From positions 673,648 through 737,647 of the forward strand of contig NZ_JH994111.1 in the NCBI RefSeq assembly GCF_000316195.1: a DNA stretch of 64,000 nucleotides, in the 5' to 3' direction. Within the stretch, counting starts at the first letter, position 1. Each line of letters begins with the position of its first letter. The stretch is from Brachyspira hampsonii 30446. GTDB lineage: Bacteria > Spirochaetota > Brachyspiria > Brachyspirales > Brachyspiraceae. The notes under the pieces are model-generated. The model was not told the DNA's origin. It saw only the letters and a program-made list of their open reading frames with translations, and ran no database searches. Position numbers and translations under genes: made by a program. Positions 26,398-34,924 of this stretch are shown piece after piece.

Positions 26398-27759
26398 ATG
26401 AATAGCAGAAATAATTTAAATATTAAAATAAGTTTATTTATTATAATACCTATAATAGTTATAATAATGATATGCTGTATTATAACTATTATGTATACAT
26501 ATAATATTTCTAGAGATATGTCATTATCTGCAATAGATCAAATATCTGAAGTTAAATTGCTGAATATGAAAGATGTCGTCAATAGTGAATTAAATTTCAT
26601 TAGAAGTATAAAAATTGTGTCAGAAGAATTATACAGCAGCAGCATAAGAAATAGAAAGATATATGAAAAATTTATGGATAAATTTGCTAAAAATATCAGT
26701 GAAAATGCTGAAGCAGTTTTTTTACTTTTTCTTCCGAATGCAATTGATGATGATAATATATATAGAAATGACAGCTTGTATAAAAATATAAACGGACAAT
26801 TTGGAATATATATCGGCAAAGATAAAGACGGAAATATATCAAGACTTGATGCTGAAAATTTAGAATTAAAATCATCATTTATAGAAAATGCAATAGAAAA
26901 AAATGAAATGTACATAACTCCGATATATACTGTTCAGATGCAAAATAAGTATAAGCAGATTCAAACTTATATAATGCCTATATATTCTAATGATGATAAA
27001 ATTATAGGTATAATTGGTTTGGATATGAGTTCTGCTAGTATGAATTTTTATAAAGAAAATGATATATCTATTACTTTATTTGATGAGAATGGAAATATTA
27101 TTTATTGCAACACTGATGTTGAAATTATAGGAGAAAATTTTACTAATTTATATCATCCGTATAATAATTATAATGTAATGGATATTGTAAATTCTAATGA
27201 AAGTTTAATAATAGAAAAATACAATTTCAAAAATTTAAATAGATATTTTTATATTGTAAAGCCTATAGAGTTATTTGATAATGTTCATTGGGGTATTGAG
27301 GTGGCAGTGCCGTCGGCTATGGTATTAAAAAATAATAGTAAAATGTTTATAATGATAGGAATTATGATTTCTGTGATGATTATTTTAATAATTATTATAA
27401 TACCTAATATTATAAATAGAAAAGTAATACCTGTAATAAATTTTATTAATAAGAACAAATATAAAATGAAATCATATAATATAGATTTAAATAATTCTGT
27501 AAATAATATAAAATCGGATAAAATTACAGATATGAATGCTGATAATAATAACACTATAGAATATTTAAATAGTATTATTAATGTATTGAAAGATAATCAG
27601 TATAAGATATCTAATAATTCCAAGTTAGAAGTTTCAAATGATGATAAGTCAAATAATAATTATAAATTTGTAAATTGTATTTCTGATAACTATAAATCCA
27701 TTGCAGATGAATCTGAAGAGTTAAAGAATATAATAGAGTATTTTAAACTAATAAAATAA
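26398..27759 (+). CDS. Chemoreceptor-like sensor lacking the signalling domain
   Basis: This protein of about 453 residues has a first membrane helix (about residues 10-34), a periplasmic double-Cache-type sensor domain (EKFMDKFAKNI, the YRND region, YIMPIYSNDDKIIGIIGLDMS, WGIEVAVPSAMV), and a second helix at about 315-340. After that only about 110 Asn-rich cytoplasmic residues remain. The HAMP and the coiled-coil MA domain of a normal methyl-accepting protein are absent. It may be a truncated receptor or one that works through partners. The frame also opens at a TTG at 26362; the ATG is preferred although neither has a strong ribosome site. Confidence 0.7.
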   Translation: MNSRNNLNIKISLFIIIPIIVIIMICCIITIMYTYNISRDMSLSAIDQISEVKLLNMKDVVNSELNFIRSIKIVSEELYSSSIRNRKIYEKFMDKFAKNISENAEAVFLLFLPNAIDDDNIYRNDSLYKNINGQFGIYIGKDKDGNISRLDAENLELKSSFIENAIEKNEMYITPIYTVQMQNKYKQIQTYIMPIYSNDDKIIGIIGLDMSSASMNFYKENDISITLFDENGNIIYCNTDVEIIGENFTNLYHPYNNYNVMDIVNSNESLIIEKYNFKNLNRYFYIVKPIELFDNVHWGIEVAVPSAMVLKNNSKMFIMIGIMISVMIILIIIIIPNIINRKVIPVINFINKNKYKMKSYNIDLNNSVNNIKSDKITDMNADNNNTIEYLNSIINVLKDNQYKISNNSKLEVSNDDKSNNNYKFVNCISDNYKSIADESEELKNIIEYFKLIK

Positions 27760-27807
27760 TATTATTTGACATTAAATGTTATAGAGTATATACTTAATTG
27801 AAGTAAA

Positions 27808-29391
27808 ATGCATTTGGATAATAAAATGTTAACAAAATATTATATTCTTATAATTATTCTGATGTCTGTAATTATATCATGTACAAAAATAGAAGAAAGC
27901 ATTACCGACAGTCCTCCTTCAGGGAAGTATTTTTCATTGCTGATAAATATAGGTCAGGAACCATATACTATGGATCCTAGTAAAAATGTAACATCAGATA
28001 CTTTAATATATTTAAATCATATATTTGAAGGATTGGTTGGTAAGGATAAAGACGGTAAAGTAATACCTGCTGCCGCTGAAAGTTGGAATGTAAGTGCTGA
28101 CGGACTTGTGTACACATTTCATTTAAGAAAAGATGCTTATTGGTCTGACGGCAATCCGGTTTTAGCAAAAGATTTTGTTTATTCTTTTAGAAGGCTATTT
28201 GATCCTAATACAAAAAGCAAATTCGCATATCAATATAGTTTTATAAATAATTCTAAAGATGTACTTAGCGGTGAAATAGAAACAAAATATTTGGGTGTTG
28301 AAGCTATAGATGATTATACATTAGAGATAATATTAGATATGCCTTTAGCTTATTTTATTGAAATTTTATCATACCCTACATTTTATCCTTTAAGAGAAGA
28401 TATAATAAAACTTCATGGAGATAATTGGACAGAAAAACCTGAAACTTTTATAGGAAATGGAGCATTTAAAGTTGTAGAGAGAAAAATAGATAATAATATT
28501 ATAATGGAAAAAAATGAATTTTATTGGAATAATAAAGAAGTTATACCAAGCAGGCTAGAGTTTATATTAAAAAATGATCCTCAATACTCTTTGAACTCTG
28601 TAAAGAATGGTTCGCTTCATTTTTCAAGAAACTTTCCAATAGAGAATATAGCATCATTGCAAAGATCTGGATATATATACGATGTGCCTAGAATAGGAAC
28701 ATATTTTTATTTTATAAATAATACAAATAGAGTATTATCTGATGTAAATGTGAGAAAAGCATTATCTCTTGTAATTGATAGAAATTATATAGTTGAAAAT
28801 ATCACTAGAAATGGTGAAAAACCTGCAGCAGCTTTTGTACCTTACGGCATACCTGGATTTTTTGGAGATTTTAGAAAAAATGGCGGCGATTATATAGATA
28901 TAAGTAAAGGAAGTTATGAGAATAATGTTAAAGAAGCAAAGAGACTTATGATCCTTGCCGGATATCCTAATGGTAATGATTTTCCTGTTATGACATTAAA
29001 AACCACTTATGGTATACATAGAGATATATTTGAGGCTATACAAAAAATGTGGAAGGAAAACTTAGGTATTGATGTAAATATAGAAGAGTTAGAGTTATCT
29101 GATTTATTTACTCAAAGATTTGATAAAAATTTTGAAATAGCAAGCGGAACTTGGAATGGAGATTTTAATGATCCTATAAATTTTCTTTCGGTATTTTTAA
29201 GCACATCGCCTAATAATAATAGTGTTTACAATAATACAAGATATGATGATCTTATAAAAACAGCAGCATTAATTACAGATTCATCTCATAGAATGATGAC
29301 TATGCATAAAGCTGAAGAATTATTAATTAATGATATGGCAATAATACCTATATATTTTTCTAATGAACCATATTGGTATCGCCAAAATTAA
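27808..29391 (+). CDS. OppA-type peptide-binding lipoprotein, C-terminus frameshifted
   Basis: This 527-residue periplasmic solute-binding protein (SBP_bac_5) of oligopeptide ABC importers has a lipoprotein signal (LMSVIISCTK). The mature sequence tracks the next gene closely: EPYTMDPSKNVTSD, WSDGNPVLAKDFVYSFRRL, YIGNGAFK-type blocks, and AEELLINDMAIIPIYFSNEP. It then ends abruptly at WYRQN. One base downstream in another frame the sequence continues SPKLKGVLYDSMG to a stop at 29451-29453, matching the paralogue's last 25 residues. One base has therefore been lost near 29371-29376. No permease or ATPase genes are nearby. An ATG at 27826 is an alternative start. Confidence 0.85.
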   Translation: MHLDNKMLTKYYILIIILMSVIISCTKIEESITDSPPSGKYFSLLINIGQEPYTMDPSKNVTSDTLIYLNHIFEGLVGKDKDGKVIPAAAESWNVSADGLVYTFHLRKDAYWSDGNPVLAKDFVYSFRRLFDPNTKSKFAYQYSFINNSKDVLSGEIETKYLGVEAIDDYTLEIILDMPLAYFIEILSYPTFYPLREDIIKLHGDNWTEKPETFIGNGAFKVVERKIDNNIIMEKNEFYWNNKEVIPSRLEFILKNDPQYSLNSVKNGSLHFSRNFPIENIASLQRSGYIYDVPRIGTYFYFINNTNRVLSDVNVRKALSLVIDRNYIVENITRNGEKPAAAFVPYGIPGFFGDFRKNGGDYIDISKGSYENNVKEAKRLMILAGYPNGNDFPVMTLKTTYGIHRDIFEAIQKMWKENLGIDVNIEELELSDLFTQRFDKNFEIASGTWNGDFNDPINFLSVFLSTSPNNNSVYNNTRYDDLIKTAALITDSSHRMMTMHKAEELLINDMAIIPIYFSNEPYWYRQN

Positions 29392-29489
29392 AAGGCGTTT
29401 TGTATGATTCTATGGGACAGCATAGTTTTGCTATGGCATATTTAGAAGATTAATTTTAATTTAAAATAAAATGTTAGGAGTTAATATTA

Positions 29490-31088
29490 ATGAAAAAAAT
29501 ATTTATTTTATTTATGATTTTTATATCATTTATTATGTCCTGCTCTAATAATAAATCAGAAGACGGCATATCTATATTTATTAATACAGGACCGGAACCC
29601 AATACTATAGATCCTAGTATTAATGTAACTTCAGATGCCGTATTCTATTTGATGCATACATTTGAGGGATTAATAGAAAAAGATATGAATGGGAAATTAG
29701 TTCCGGGTGTAGCAGAGAGCTGGGAAATAAGTGATGACGGACTTACTTATACATTCAAACTTAGAACTAATTCTAAATGGACAGACGGCAAATCAGTTGT
29801 TGCTGATGATTTTGTTTATTCTTGGCAAAGAGTTGTTGATCCTGCTACAGGAAGTCAGTACGGATATCAGCATGAACCTGTAAAAAATGCCAAAGCTATA
29901 ACAGCCGGAGAGATGCCTAAAGAAAGTTTGGGTATAAAAGCAATAGATGATTATACTTTAGAAGTAACTTTAGAAGCTCCTACTGCTTATTTCTTAGAGC
30001 TTTTAACTTTTCCTACATTTTATCCGCTTAGAAAAGATATTATAGAACAGTACGGAGATGAATGGACTTTAAATGCTGATACTTATATAGGAAATGGTGC
30101 TTTTAAACTCGTAGAAAGAAACAGAGATGAAAGTCTTGTAATGGTAAAAAATACTAATTATTGGAATATAGAAGATATAGTTCCTGATAAAATAACATTT
30201 GTACTTATGGAAAATGAAACTGCTTCAGTTGCAGGTGTTAAAGCAGGTTCTTTGCATTTTGCAAGATCTTTCCCAAGACAGGATATACAGACACTTCAAA
30301 AAGAAGGACTTATAGTAATAGAGCCTAGAATATCATCATATTATTATTGTTTAAATTTAACTAATGATATATTAAAAGATGTAAGAGTAAGAAGAGCATT
30401 ATCTCTTGCCATTGACAGAAATTATATAGTAGAACAGGTTACAAGAGGAGGGGAGAAGCCTGCAGGTGCTTTAGTTCCTTTTGGAATATCAGACTATGAA
30501 GGAGATTTCAGAGAAAATGGAGGAGAATATATTGATGTAACTAAAGAAGGATATGCCAAAAATGTTGAGGAAGCTAAAAAATTAATGGCTGAAGCAGGAT
30601 ATCCTAATGGGGCAGGTTTTCCTGTTATGGAGTTTAAGGCAGATCCCGGTATACATGTAAAAATATTTGAAGCTGTTCAGCAGATGTGGAAAGAAAATTT
30701 AGGAATTGATGTTACATTAACTCAGGAAGAATGGGCAGTATTTTTGCAAACTAGATATGATAGAAATATTACAATGGCAAGAGGAGGCTGGAATGGCGAT
30801 TTTGATGATCCTGTAAACTTTATGAGTTTATGCTTAAGTTATTCACCTAATAATTACAGTGTTTATAGTAATAAGGCTTATGATGATATAATAAGTCAGG
30901 TTATGCTTTCAGGAGATCAGAAATTCAGAATGGAGACTATGCATAAAGCAGAAGAAATGCTTATGAAAGAAGAGGCTATAATACCTATATATTATTATAC
31001 AGAGCCTTTGCTTGTATCTCCTAAACTTAAAGGTGTTTATTATGATCCTCTAGGATTTCATAAATTCCATCATTGTTATTTAGAATAG
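29490..31088 (+). CDS. OppA-type peptide-binding lipoprotein
   Basis: This 532-residue SBP_bac_5 protein binds oligopeptides for an ABC importer. The lipoprotein signal ends FIMSCSNN. Family blocks are PNTIDPSINVTSDAV, WTDGKSVVADDFVYSW, TYIGNGAFKLVER, VRRALSLAIDRNYIVE, and the intact C-terminus SPKLKGVYYDPLGFHKFH. GGAG precedes the ATG. It is a tandem paralogue of the preceding gene, 36 bases after that gene's pre-frameshift stop, and the pair probably arose by duplication. The importer's membrane and ATPase genes must lie elsewhere. Confidence 0.95.
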   Translation: MKKIFILFMIFISFIMSCSNNKSEDGISIFINTGPEPNTIDPSINVTSDAVFYLMHTFEGLIEKDMNGKLVPGVAESWEISDDGLTYTFKLRTNSKWTDGKSVVADDFVYSWQRVVDPATGSQYGYQHEPVKNAKAITAGEMPKESLGIKAIDDYTLEVTLEAPTAYFLELLTFPTFYPLRKDIIEQYGDEWTLNADTYIGNGAFKLVERNRDESLVMVKNTNYWNIEDIVPDKITFVLMENETASVAGVKAGSLHFARSFPRQDIQTLQKEGLIVIEPRISSYYYCLNLTNDILKDVRVRRALSLAIDRNYIVEQVTRGGEKPAGALVPFGISDYEGDFRENGGEYIDVTKEGYAKNVEEAKKLMAEAGYPNGAGFPVMEFKADPGIHVKIFEAVQQMWKENLGIDVTLTQEEWAVFLQTRYDRNITMARGGWNGDFDDPVNFMSLCLSYSPNNYSVYSNKAYDDIISQVMLSGDQKFRMETMHKAEEMLMKEEAIIPIYYYTEPLLVSPKLKGVYYDPLGFHKFHHCYLE

Positions 31089-31102
31089 TTTGAAATGTTA
31101 TC

Positions 31103-31139
31103 GGCTGTATCCTTATTAAATAAGAATACAGCCTTTTTT
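31103..31139. terminator. Bidirectional terminator between the oppA-type gene and fruA
   Basis: The stem GGCTGTATcCTTATT/ATAAGaATACAGCC is followed by TTTTTT on the plus strand. It lies between convergent genes. Confidence 0.85.
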
Positions 31140-31152
31140 AAGAAGATATATG

Positions 31153-33030
31153 TTAATTTTCTGATGGTTTCTTAATAAATCCAAGTATAAAAGCAGTTAT
31201 AACAGAACCTATTACTATAGCAAGCAAATATAGAAGCGGATTATTAACTATAGGAAGAACAAATATTCCGCCATGAGGAGCTCTTAATTGTATACGAAAA
31301 GCCATAGTTAAAGCTCCGGCAATAGCAGCACCAATCATACAAGAAGGAATAACTCTTATAGGATCTGATGCGGCAAATGGTATAGCTCCTTCAGTAATGA
31401 ATGAAAGTCCCATAACATAGCAAGTTTTACCTGCATCTTTTTCATCAGCAGTGAATTTATTTCTAAATATTGTAGTAGCTAATGCTATACCCAAAGGCGG
31501 AACCATACCCCCAGCCATAACAGCAGCATGAGGAGCATAATCGCCAGATGCTATCATTGCTATGCCAAATGTGAATGCCGCTTTATTTATAGGTCCTCCC
31601 ATATCAGTGGACATCATAGCACCAAGTATAGCACCTAATAATATTAAGTTTCCGGTACCCATATTCTTTAAGAAATTAGAAAGTCCTGAGTTTATTGCAG
31701 CTATTGGATCAACTATGAATAAATACATTATAGCACCTGTGAAAAATATTCCAAATAACGGATATAGTAAAACGGGTTTAATTCCGTCCAAACTTTCAGG
31801 CAATTTAGAAAATACTTTTTTTAGTAAAAGAGTAATATATCCGCCCAAAAATCCGCCTATAAGTCCGCCTAAAAATCCGCCGCCGCTGTTTAATGATATA
31901 AGCCCCCCAACCATAGCAGGAGCAAATCCAGGTCTGTCGGCAATACTCATACCTATAAATGCCGCCATTACAGGAACCATTAGGAAGAATGCATTTCCTC
32001 CTCCTATATCATTTAAAAGTTTCGCAAATGCATTATATGAAGGATCATTAGGATTGCTTGAGTTAATACCAAACATAAATGAAAATGCTATAAGTATACC
32101 TCCGCCTACAACAAAAGGAAGCATATTTGATACACCAGACATTAAATGCTTGTATACTCCTGTTTTAGGCTTTTTAGCAAATTTGTTTGAAGAAGAACCA
32201 TCAGAATTAATTTGATATATAGGTGCTGTTTGATTTAAGGCATTTTGTATTAATCTTTCAGGATCTTTTATAGCTTCTTTAACGCCCACTATATCAACAT
32301 TCTTTCCAGCAAATCTATCCATAGCAACATTTTTATCTGCTGCTACTATTATACCTTTGGCATTTTTTATTTCATCTTTTGTAAGCTCATTTTTTACACC
32401 GCTTGATCCATTAGTTTCTACTTTTATAGTAATTCCAAGTTCTTTACCTTTTTTAAGCAGAGCATCGGCTGCCATATAAGTATGTGCTATACCTGTAGGA
32501 CATGCTGTTACGGCAAGTACCTGATATGAATCATTATTATTATTATTTTCCTGATTTAAAGAGGAATTCTCATTATCATTTTCAGCATTTTTTACTAATA
32601 TATCAAATACTTCTTCTTTAGTTTTTGCATTTAATAATGCCTCTCTAATATCATCTTCAAGAAGCATAGTTGTTATTTTTGATAATAACTCTATATGAGA
32701 GTCATTAGAGTTCTCAGGAGCTGCTATCATAAAAAATAAATGAGAAGGCTCGCCATCTAATGATTCATAATCAACACCTTGTTTAGAAATGCCTATAGCA
32801 ACTGTCGGAATTTTTACAGCCTTAGTTTTACCATGCGGTATTGCTATGCCCTCTTCCATACCTGTAGAGCTTTGAGATTCTCTTTTTAATATCTCTTTTT
32901 TATACTCTTCTTTGTCATTTAATCTTCCATTCTTATAGAGAATATCAACCATTTCATCTATAATTTCTAATTTTGTTTTTCCCTTTAGATCTACATCAAT
33001 ACAATCTAAAGTTATGACATCTTTTAGCAT
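31153..33030 (-). CDS. fruA: Fructose PTS permease, fused IIA-IIB-IIC components
   Basis: This 625-residue protein imports fructose and phosphorylates it to fructose 1-phosphate. Domain order is IIA (residues 1-150, phospho-His66 in GIAIPHGKT), a short Asn-rich linker, IIB (phospho-Cys in VTACPTGIAHTYMAA near 180), and the membrane IIC domain (from about 300 to the end, with GFAPAMVGG and EGAIPFAASDP). All phosphorylation sites are present. It is the last gene of fruR-fruK-fruA, 37 bases after fruK, and would be induced with it. Confidence 0.93.
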   Translation of the reverse strand: MLKDVITLDCIDVDLKGKTKLEIIDEMVDILYKNGRLNDKEEYKKEILKRESQSSTGMEEGIAIPHGKTKAVKIPTVAIGISKQGVDYESLDGEPSHLFFMIAAPENSNDSHIELLSKITTMLLEDDIREALLNAKTKEEVFDILVKNAENDNENSSLNQENNNNNDSYQVLAVTACPTGIAHTYMAADALLKKGKELGITIKVETNGSSGVKNELTKDEIKNAKGIIVAADKNVAMDRFAGKNVDIVGVKEAIKDPERLIQNALNQTAPIYQINSDGSSSNKFAKKPKTGVYKHLMSGVSNMLPFVVGGGILIAFSFMFGINSSNPNDPSYNAFAKLLNDIGGGNAFFLMVPVMAAFIGMSIADRPGFAPAMVGGLISLNSGGGFLGGLIGGFLGGYITLLLKKVFSKLPESLDGIKPVLLYPLFGIFFTGAIMYLFIVDPIAAINSGLSNFLKNMGTGNLILLGAILGAMMSTDMGGPINKAAFTFGIAMIASGDYAPHAAVMAGGMVPPLGIALATTIFRNKFTADEKDAGKTCYVMGLSFITEGAIPFAASDPIRVIPSCMIGAAIAGALTMAFRIQLRAPHGGIFVLPIVNNPLLYLLAIVIGSVITAFILGFIKKPSEN

Positions 33031-33067
33031 TTTTAGCCTCCATTTTTTATTTATAGCATTTATAATA

Positions 33068-33985
33068 TTAATTAATTTTTTTTATTTCTGTATTCTCTAA
33101 AAATTTCTTCATACTATCAAATGTAGTTAAACCTTCAGAACAAGCTGTAGAACTTCCGCTTGCTATAGCATATTTATAAGAATCAATTATATTCAAATTA
33201 TTGCTTAATCCATAAACTATACCAGCAACCATAGAATCCCCAGCTCCAACAGAACTTATTAATTTTCCGTCTGGAGCATTTCCTAAATATGCTTCATCTT
33301 TTGTTACTAAAACAGATCCCTCTTTTCCTAGAGATACTATTACATTCTCACTTCCTTCTTTTATTAATTCTCTTGCATACTTTATAATATCTTCTGTAGT
33401 TTCTATTTGTTTATTGAAATATTCGCTTAATTCTTTTTTATTTGGCTTTGTTAAAAATACTCCTTCTTTTAATCCAAATTTGAAAGCCTCATCTCTTGCA
33501 TCTAGTATTACTTTTATATTTTTATTTGATATTGATATAATATCTTTATATATGCTGTTTTCTATTGAGTTAGGAACGCTTCCAGATAATACTAGTATAT
33601 CATTTTCTTTTATACTATTTTTTATATAATCTAAAAGCTCATTAACTTTTTCTTTTGAAATATTAGGTGATTTTCCTGCTATTTCACTTTCTGTTTTATT
33701 TGTTTTTAATTTTATATTGATTCTTGTATCTTCTTCTAAGTATATAAAATTCTCTTTAATGCCATATTCTTTAATATGCTTTTTTATATAATCTCCTGTG
33801 AATCCTCCGCAAAAACCTAAAGCAATGGAATCAATATTGAAATTTTTTAAAACTTTGGAAACATTTATTCCCTTTCCTCCAGCCAATGTATAGGCATTAT
33901 TAACTTTGTTTAATTCTCCCTCTTCAAAGTTATCCATGCCTATATAATAATCTACAGCTGGGTTTAATGTTAAAGTATATATCAT
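33068..33985 (-). CDS. fruK: 1-phosphofructokinase
   Basis: This 305-residue PfkB-family kinase phosphorylates fructose 1-phosphate to fructose 1,6-bisphosphate, feeding glycolysis. It starts MIYTLTLNPAVDYYI and carries the substrate loop AGGKGINVSKVL and the C-terminal PfkB signature SVGAGDSMVAGI with the catalytic Asp. The length is normal. It lies 17 bases after fruR and 37 bases before fruA on the same strand, which identifies the substrate as fructose 1-phosphate rather than tagatose 6-phosphate. Confidence 0.93.
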   Translation of the reverse strand: MIYTLTLNPAVDYYIGMDNFEEGELNKVNNAYTLAGGKGINVSKVLKNFNIDSIALGFCGGFTGDYIKKHIKEYGIKENFIYLEEDTRINIKLKTNKTESEIAGKSPNISKEKVNELLDYIKNSIKENDILVLSGSVPNSIENSIYKDIISISNKNIKVILDARDEAFKFGLKEGVFLTKPNKKELSEYFNKQIETTEDIIKYARELIKEGSENVIVSLGKEGSVLVTKDEAYLGNAPDGKLISSVGAGDSMVAGIVYGLSNNLNIIDSYKYAIASGSSTACSEGLTTFDSMKKFLENTEIKKIN

Positions 33986-34002
33986 AAATAATCCCTCACT
34001 TT

Positions 34003-34767
34003 TTATTGATTAACTATAAATAATCCTTTTAATTTATTTTTTATATTATCATCTATATCTTTTTCATTAGTTATCAAATAGGAATCTTCTAAGTTATAAA
34101 AATTAATAAAACTTTTCTTTTTTAACTTTGATTCATCGCATAAAAAGTAAGTTTTATTCGCTTTTGAAGCAGCTTCGCTTTTTATTAATGCCTCCTCACT
34201 GTCTGGTGTGGAATATCCGTTAATATCTATTGCATTTGCTCCCATAAATGCTAAATCAAAATTGAAATTCCTTATTGATAAAACAGCACTAGCTCCAACT
34301 AAAGCACCTGTAAGCATTTTCATTTTTCCGCCTATTAAGTATGATTCTATTTTTTTGTTATAAAGTTCCTCTATATGACTTAAACCGTTAGTTACCACTT
34401 TTATATTTTCTATGCCTGCTAAATATTTAATCATAGCAAAAACACTAGTTCCCGCATCTAAATATATTGTATTACCGCTTTCAACTAATGAAGCAGCAAA
34501 CTTTCCTATTTTTTCTTTTTCTTCTGAATATATTTCCTTTTTGTATATCAAACTTTCTTCCTGAGTATCAACTAATATAGCACCTCCATGAACTCTTCTT
34601 ATTTTTCCTGCTTTTTCAAGAAATGTTAAATCTCTCCTGATAGTTGCCTCTGAAACATTAAGTCTTTCAATGAGTTCTTCTATTTTGATATTCTTTTTCT
34701 CTTTTATAACTTCAAAAATTAATTCATATCTGCTTACTTTCAGCACTTTTATTCTTACCTCATTCAA
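34003..34767 (-). CDS. fruR: DeoR-family fructose operon regulator
   Basis: This 254-residue transcription factor has the N-terminal DeoR winged helix-turn-helix (LIERLNVSEATIRRDLTFLEK, then GKIRRVHGGA) and a C-terminal sugar-phosphate sensing domain with YLDAGTSVFAMIKYL, KVVTNG, and KSEAASKANKTYFLCDESK. It is the first gene of the fru operon, so it probably represses its own operon and is released by fructose 1-phosphate. The repeated TCAA sites just upstream are the likely operator. Confidence 0.9.
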   Translation of the reverse strand: MNEVRIKVLKVSRYELIFEVIKEKKNIKIEELIERLNVSEATIRRDLTFLEKAGKIRRVHGGAILVDTQEESLIYKKEIYSEEKEKIGKFAASLVESGNTIYLDAGTSVFAMIKYLAGIENIKVVTNGLSHIEELYNKKIESYLIGGKMKMLTGALVGASAVLSIRNFNFDLAFMGANAIDINGYSTPDSEEALIKSEAASKANKTYFLCDESKLKKKSFINFYNLEDSYLITNEKDIDDNIKNKLKGLFIVNQ

Positions 34768-34806
34768 TCTTTATATTAATAATTATATCAAAAAAAACTA
34801 TAAAAA

Positions 34807-34848
34807 TCAATCAAAATCAATCAAAAATAATCAATTTCAATCAAAAAA
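34807..34848. promoter_or_regulatory. Repeated TCAA operator-like region of the fru operon
   Basis: Within 42 bases upstream of fruR there are seven TCAA words, several paired as TCAATCAAAA at about one helical turn (34807, 34817 and a third pair near 34837). DeoR-type regulators bind such short direct repeats. The position, 40-80 bases before the fruR start, overlaps where its promoter should be. Recognition by FruR is inferred from location. Confidence 0.6.
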
Positions 34849-34850
34849 TA

Positions 34851-34903
34851 TAAAAAAAACTGCATTAAGTATAATTTGCAGCATATTATTATACTTAATG
34901 CAG
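34851..34903 (-). terminator. Terminator of mfd
   Basis: A perfect 16-base stem (arms 34860-34875 and 34888-34903, CTGCATTAAGTATAAT) has a 12-base loop and is followed on the minus strand by eight T residues. It separates mfd from the fruR promoter region. Confidence 0.92.
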
Positions 34904-34924
34904 CTTAAATAAGTTAAAATTATA

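Noticed and set aside
31562..32215. 217-codon open frame opposite fruA
   Set aside because: It is antisense to the well-supported IIC domain and has the Pro/Ile-rich look of a shadow frame.
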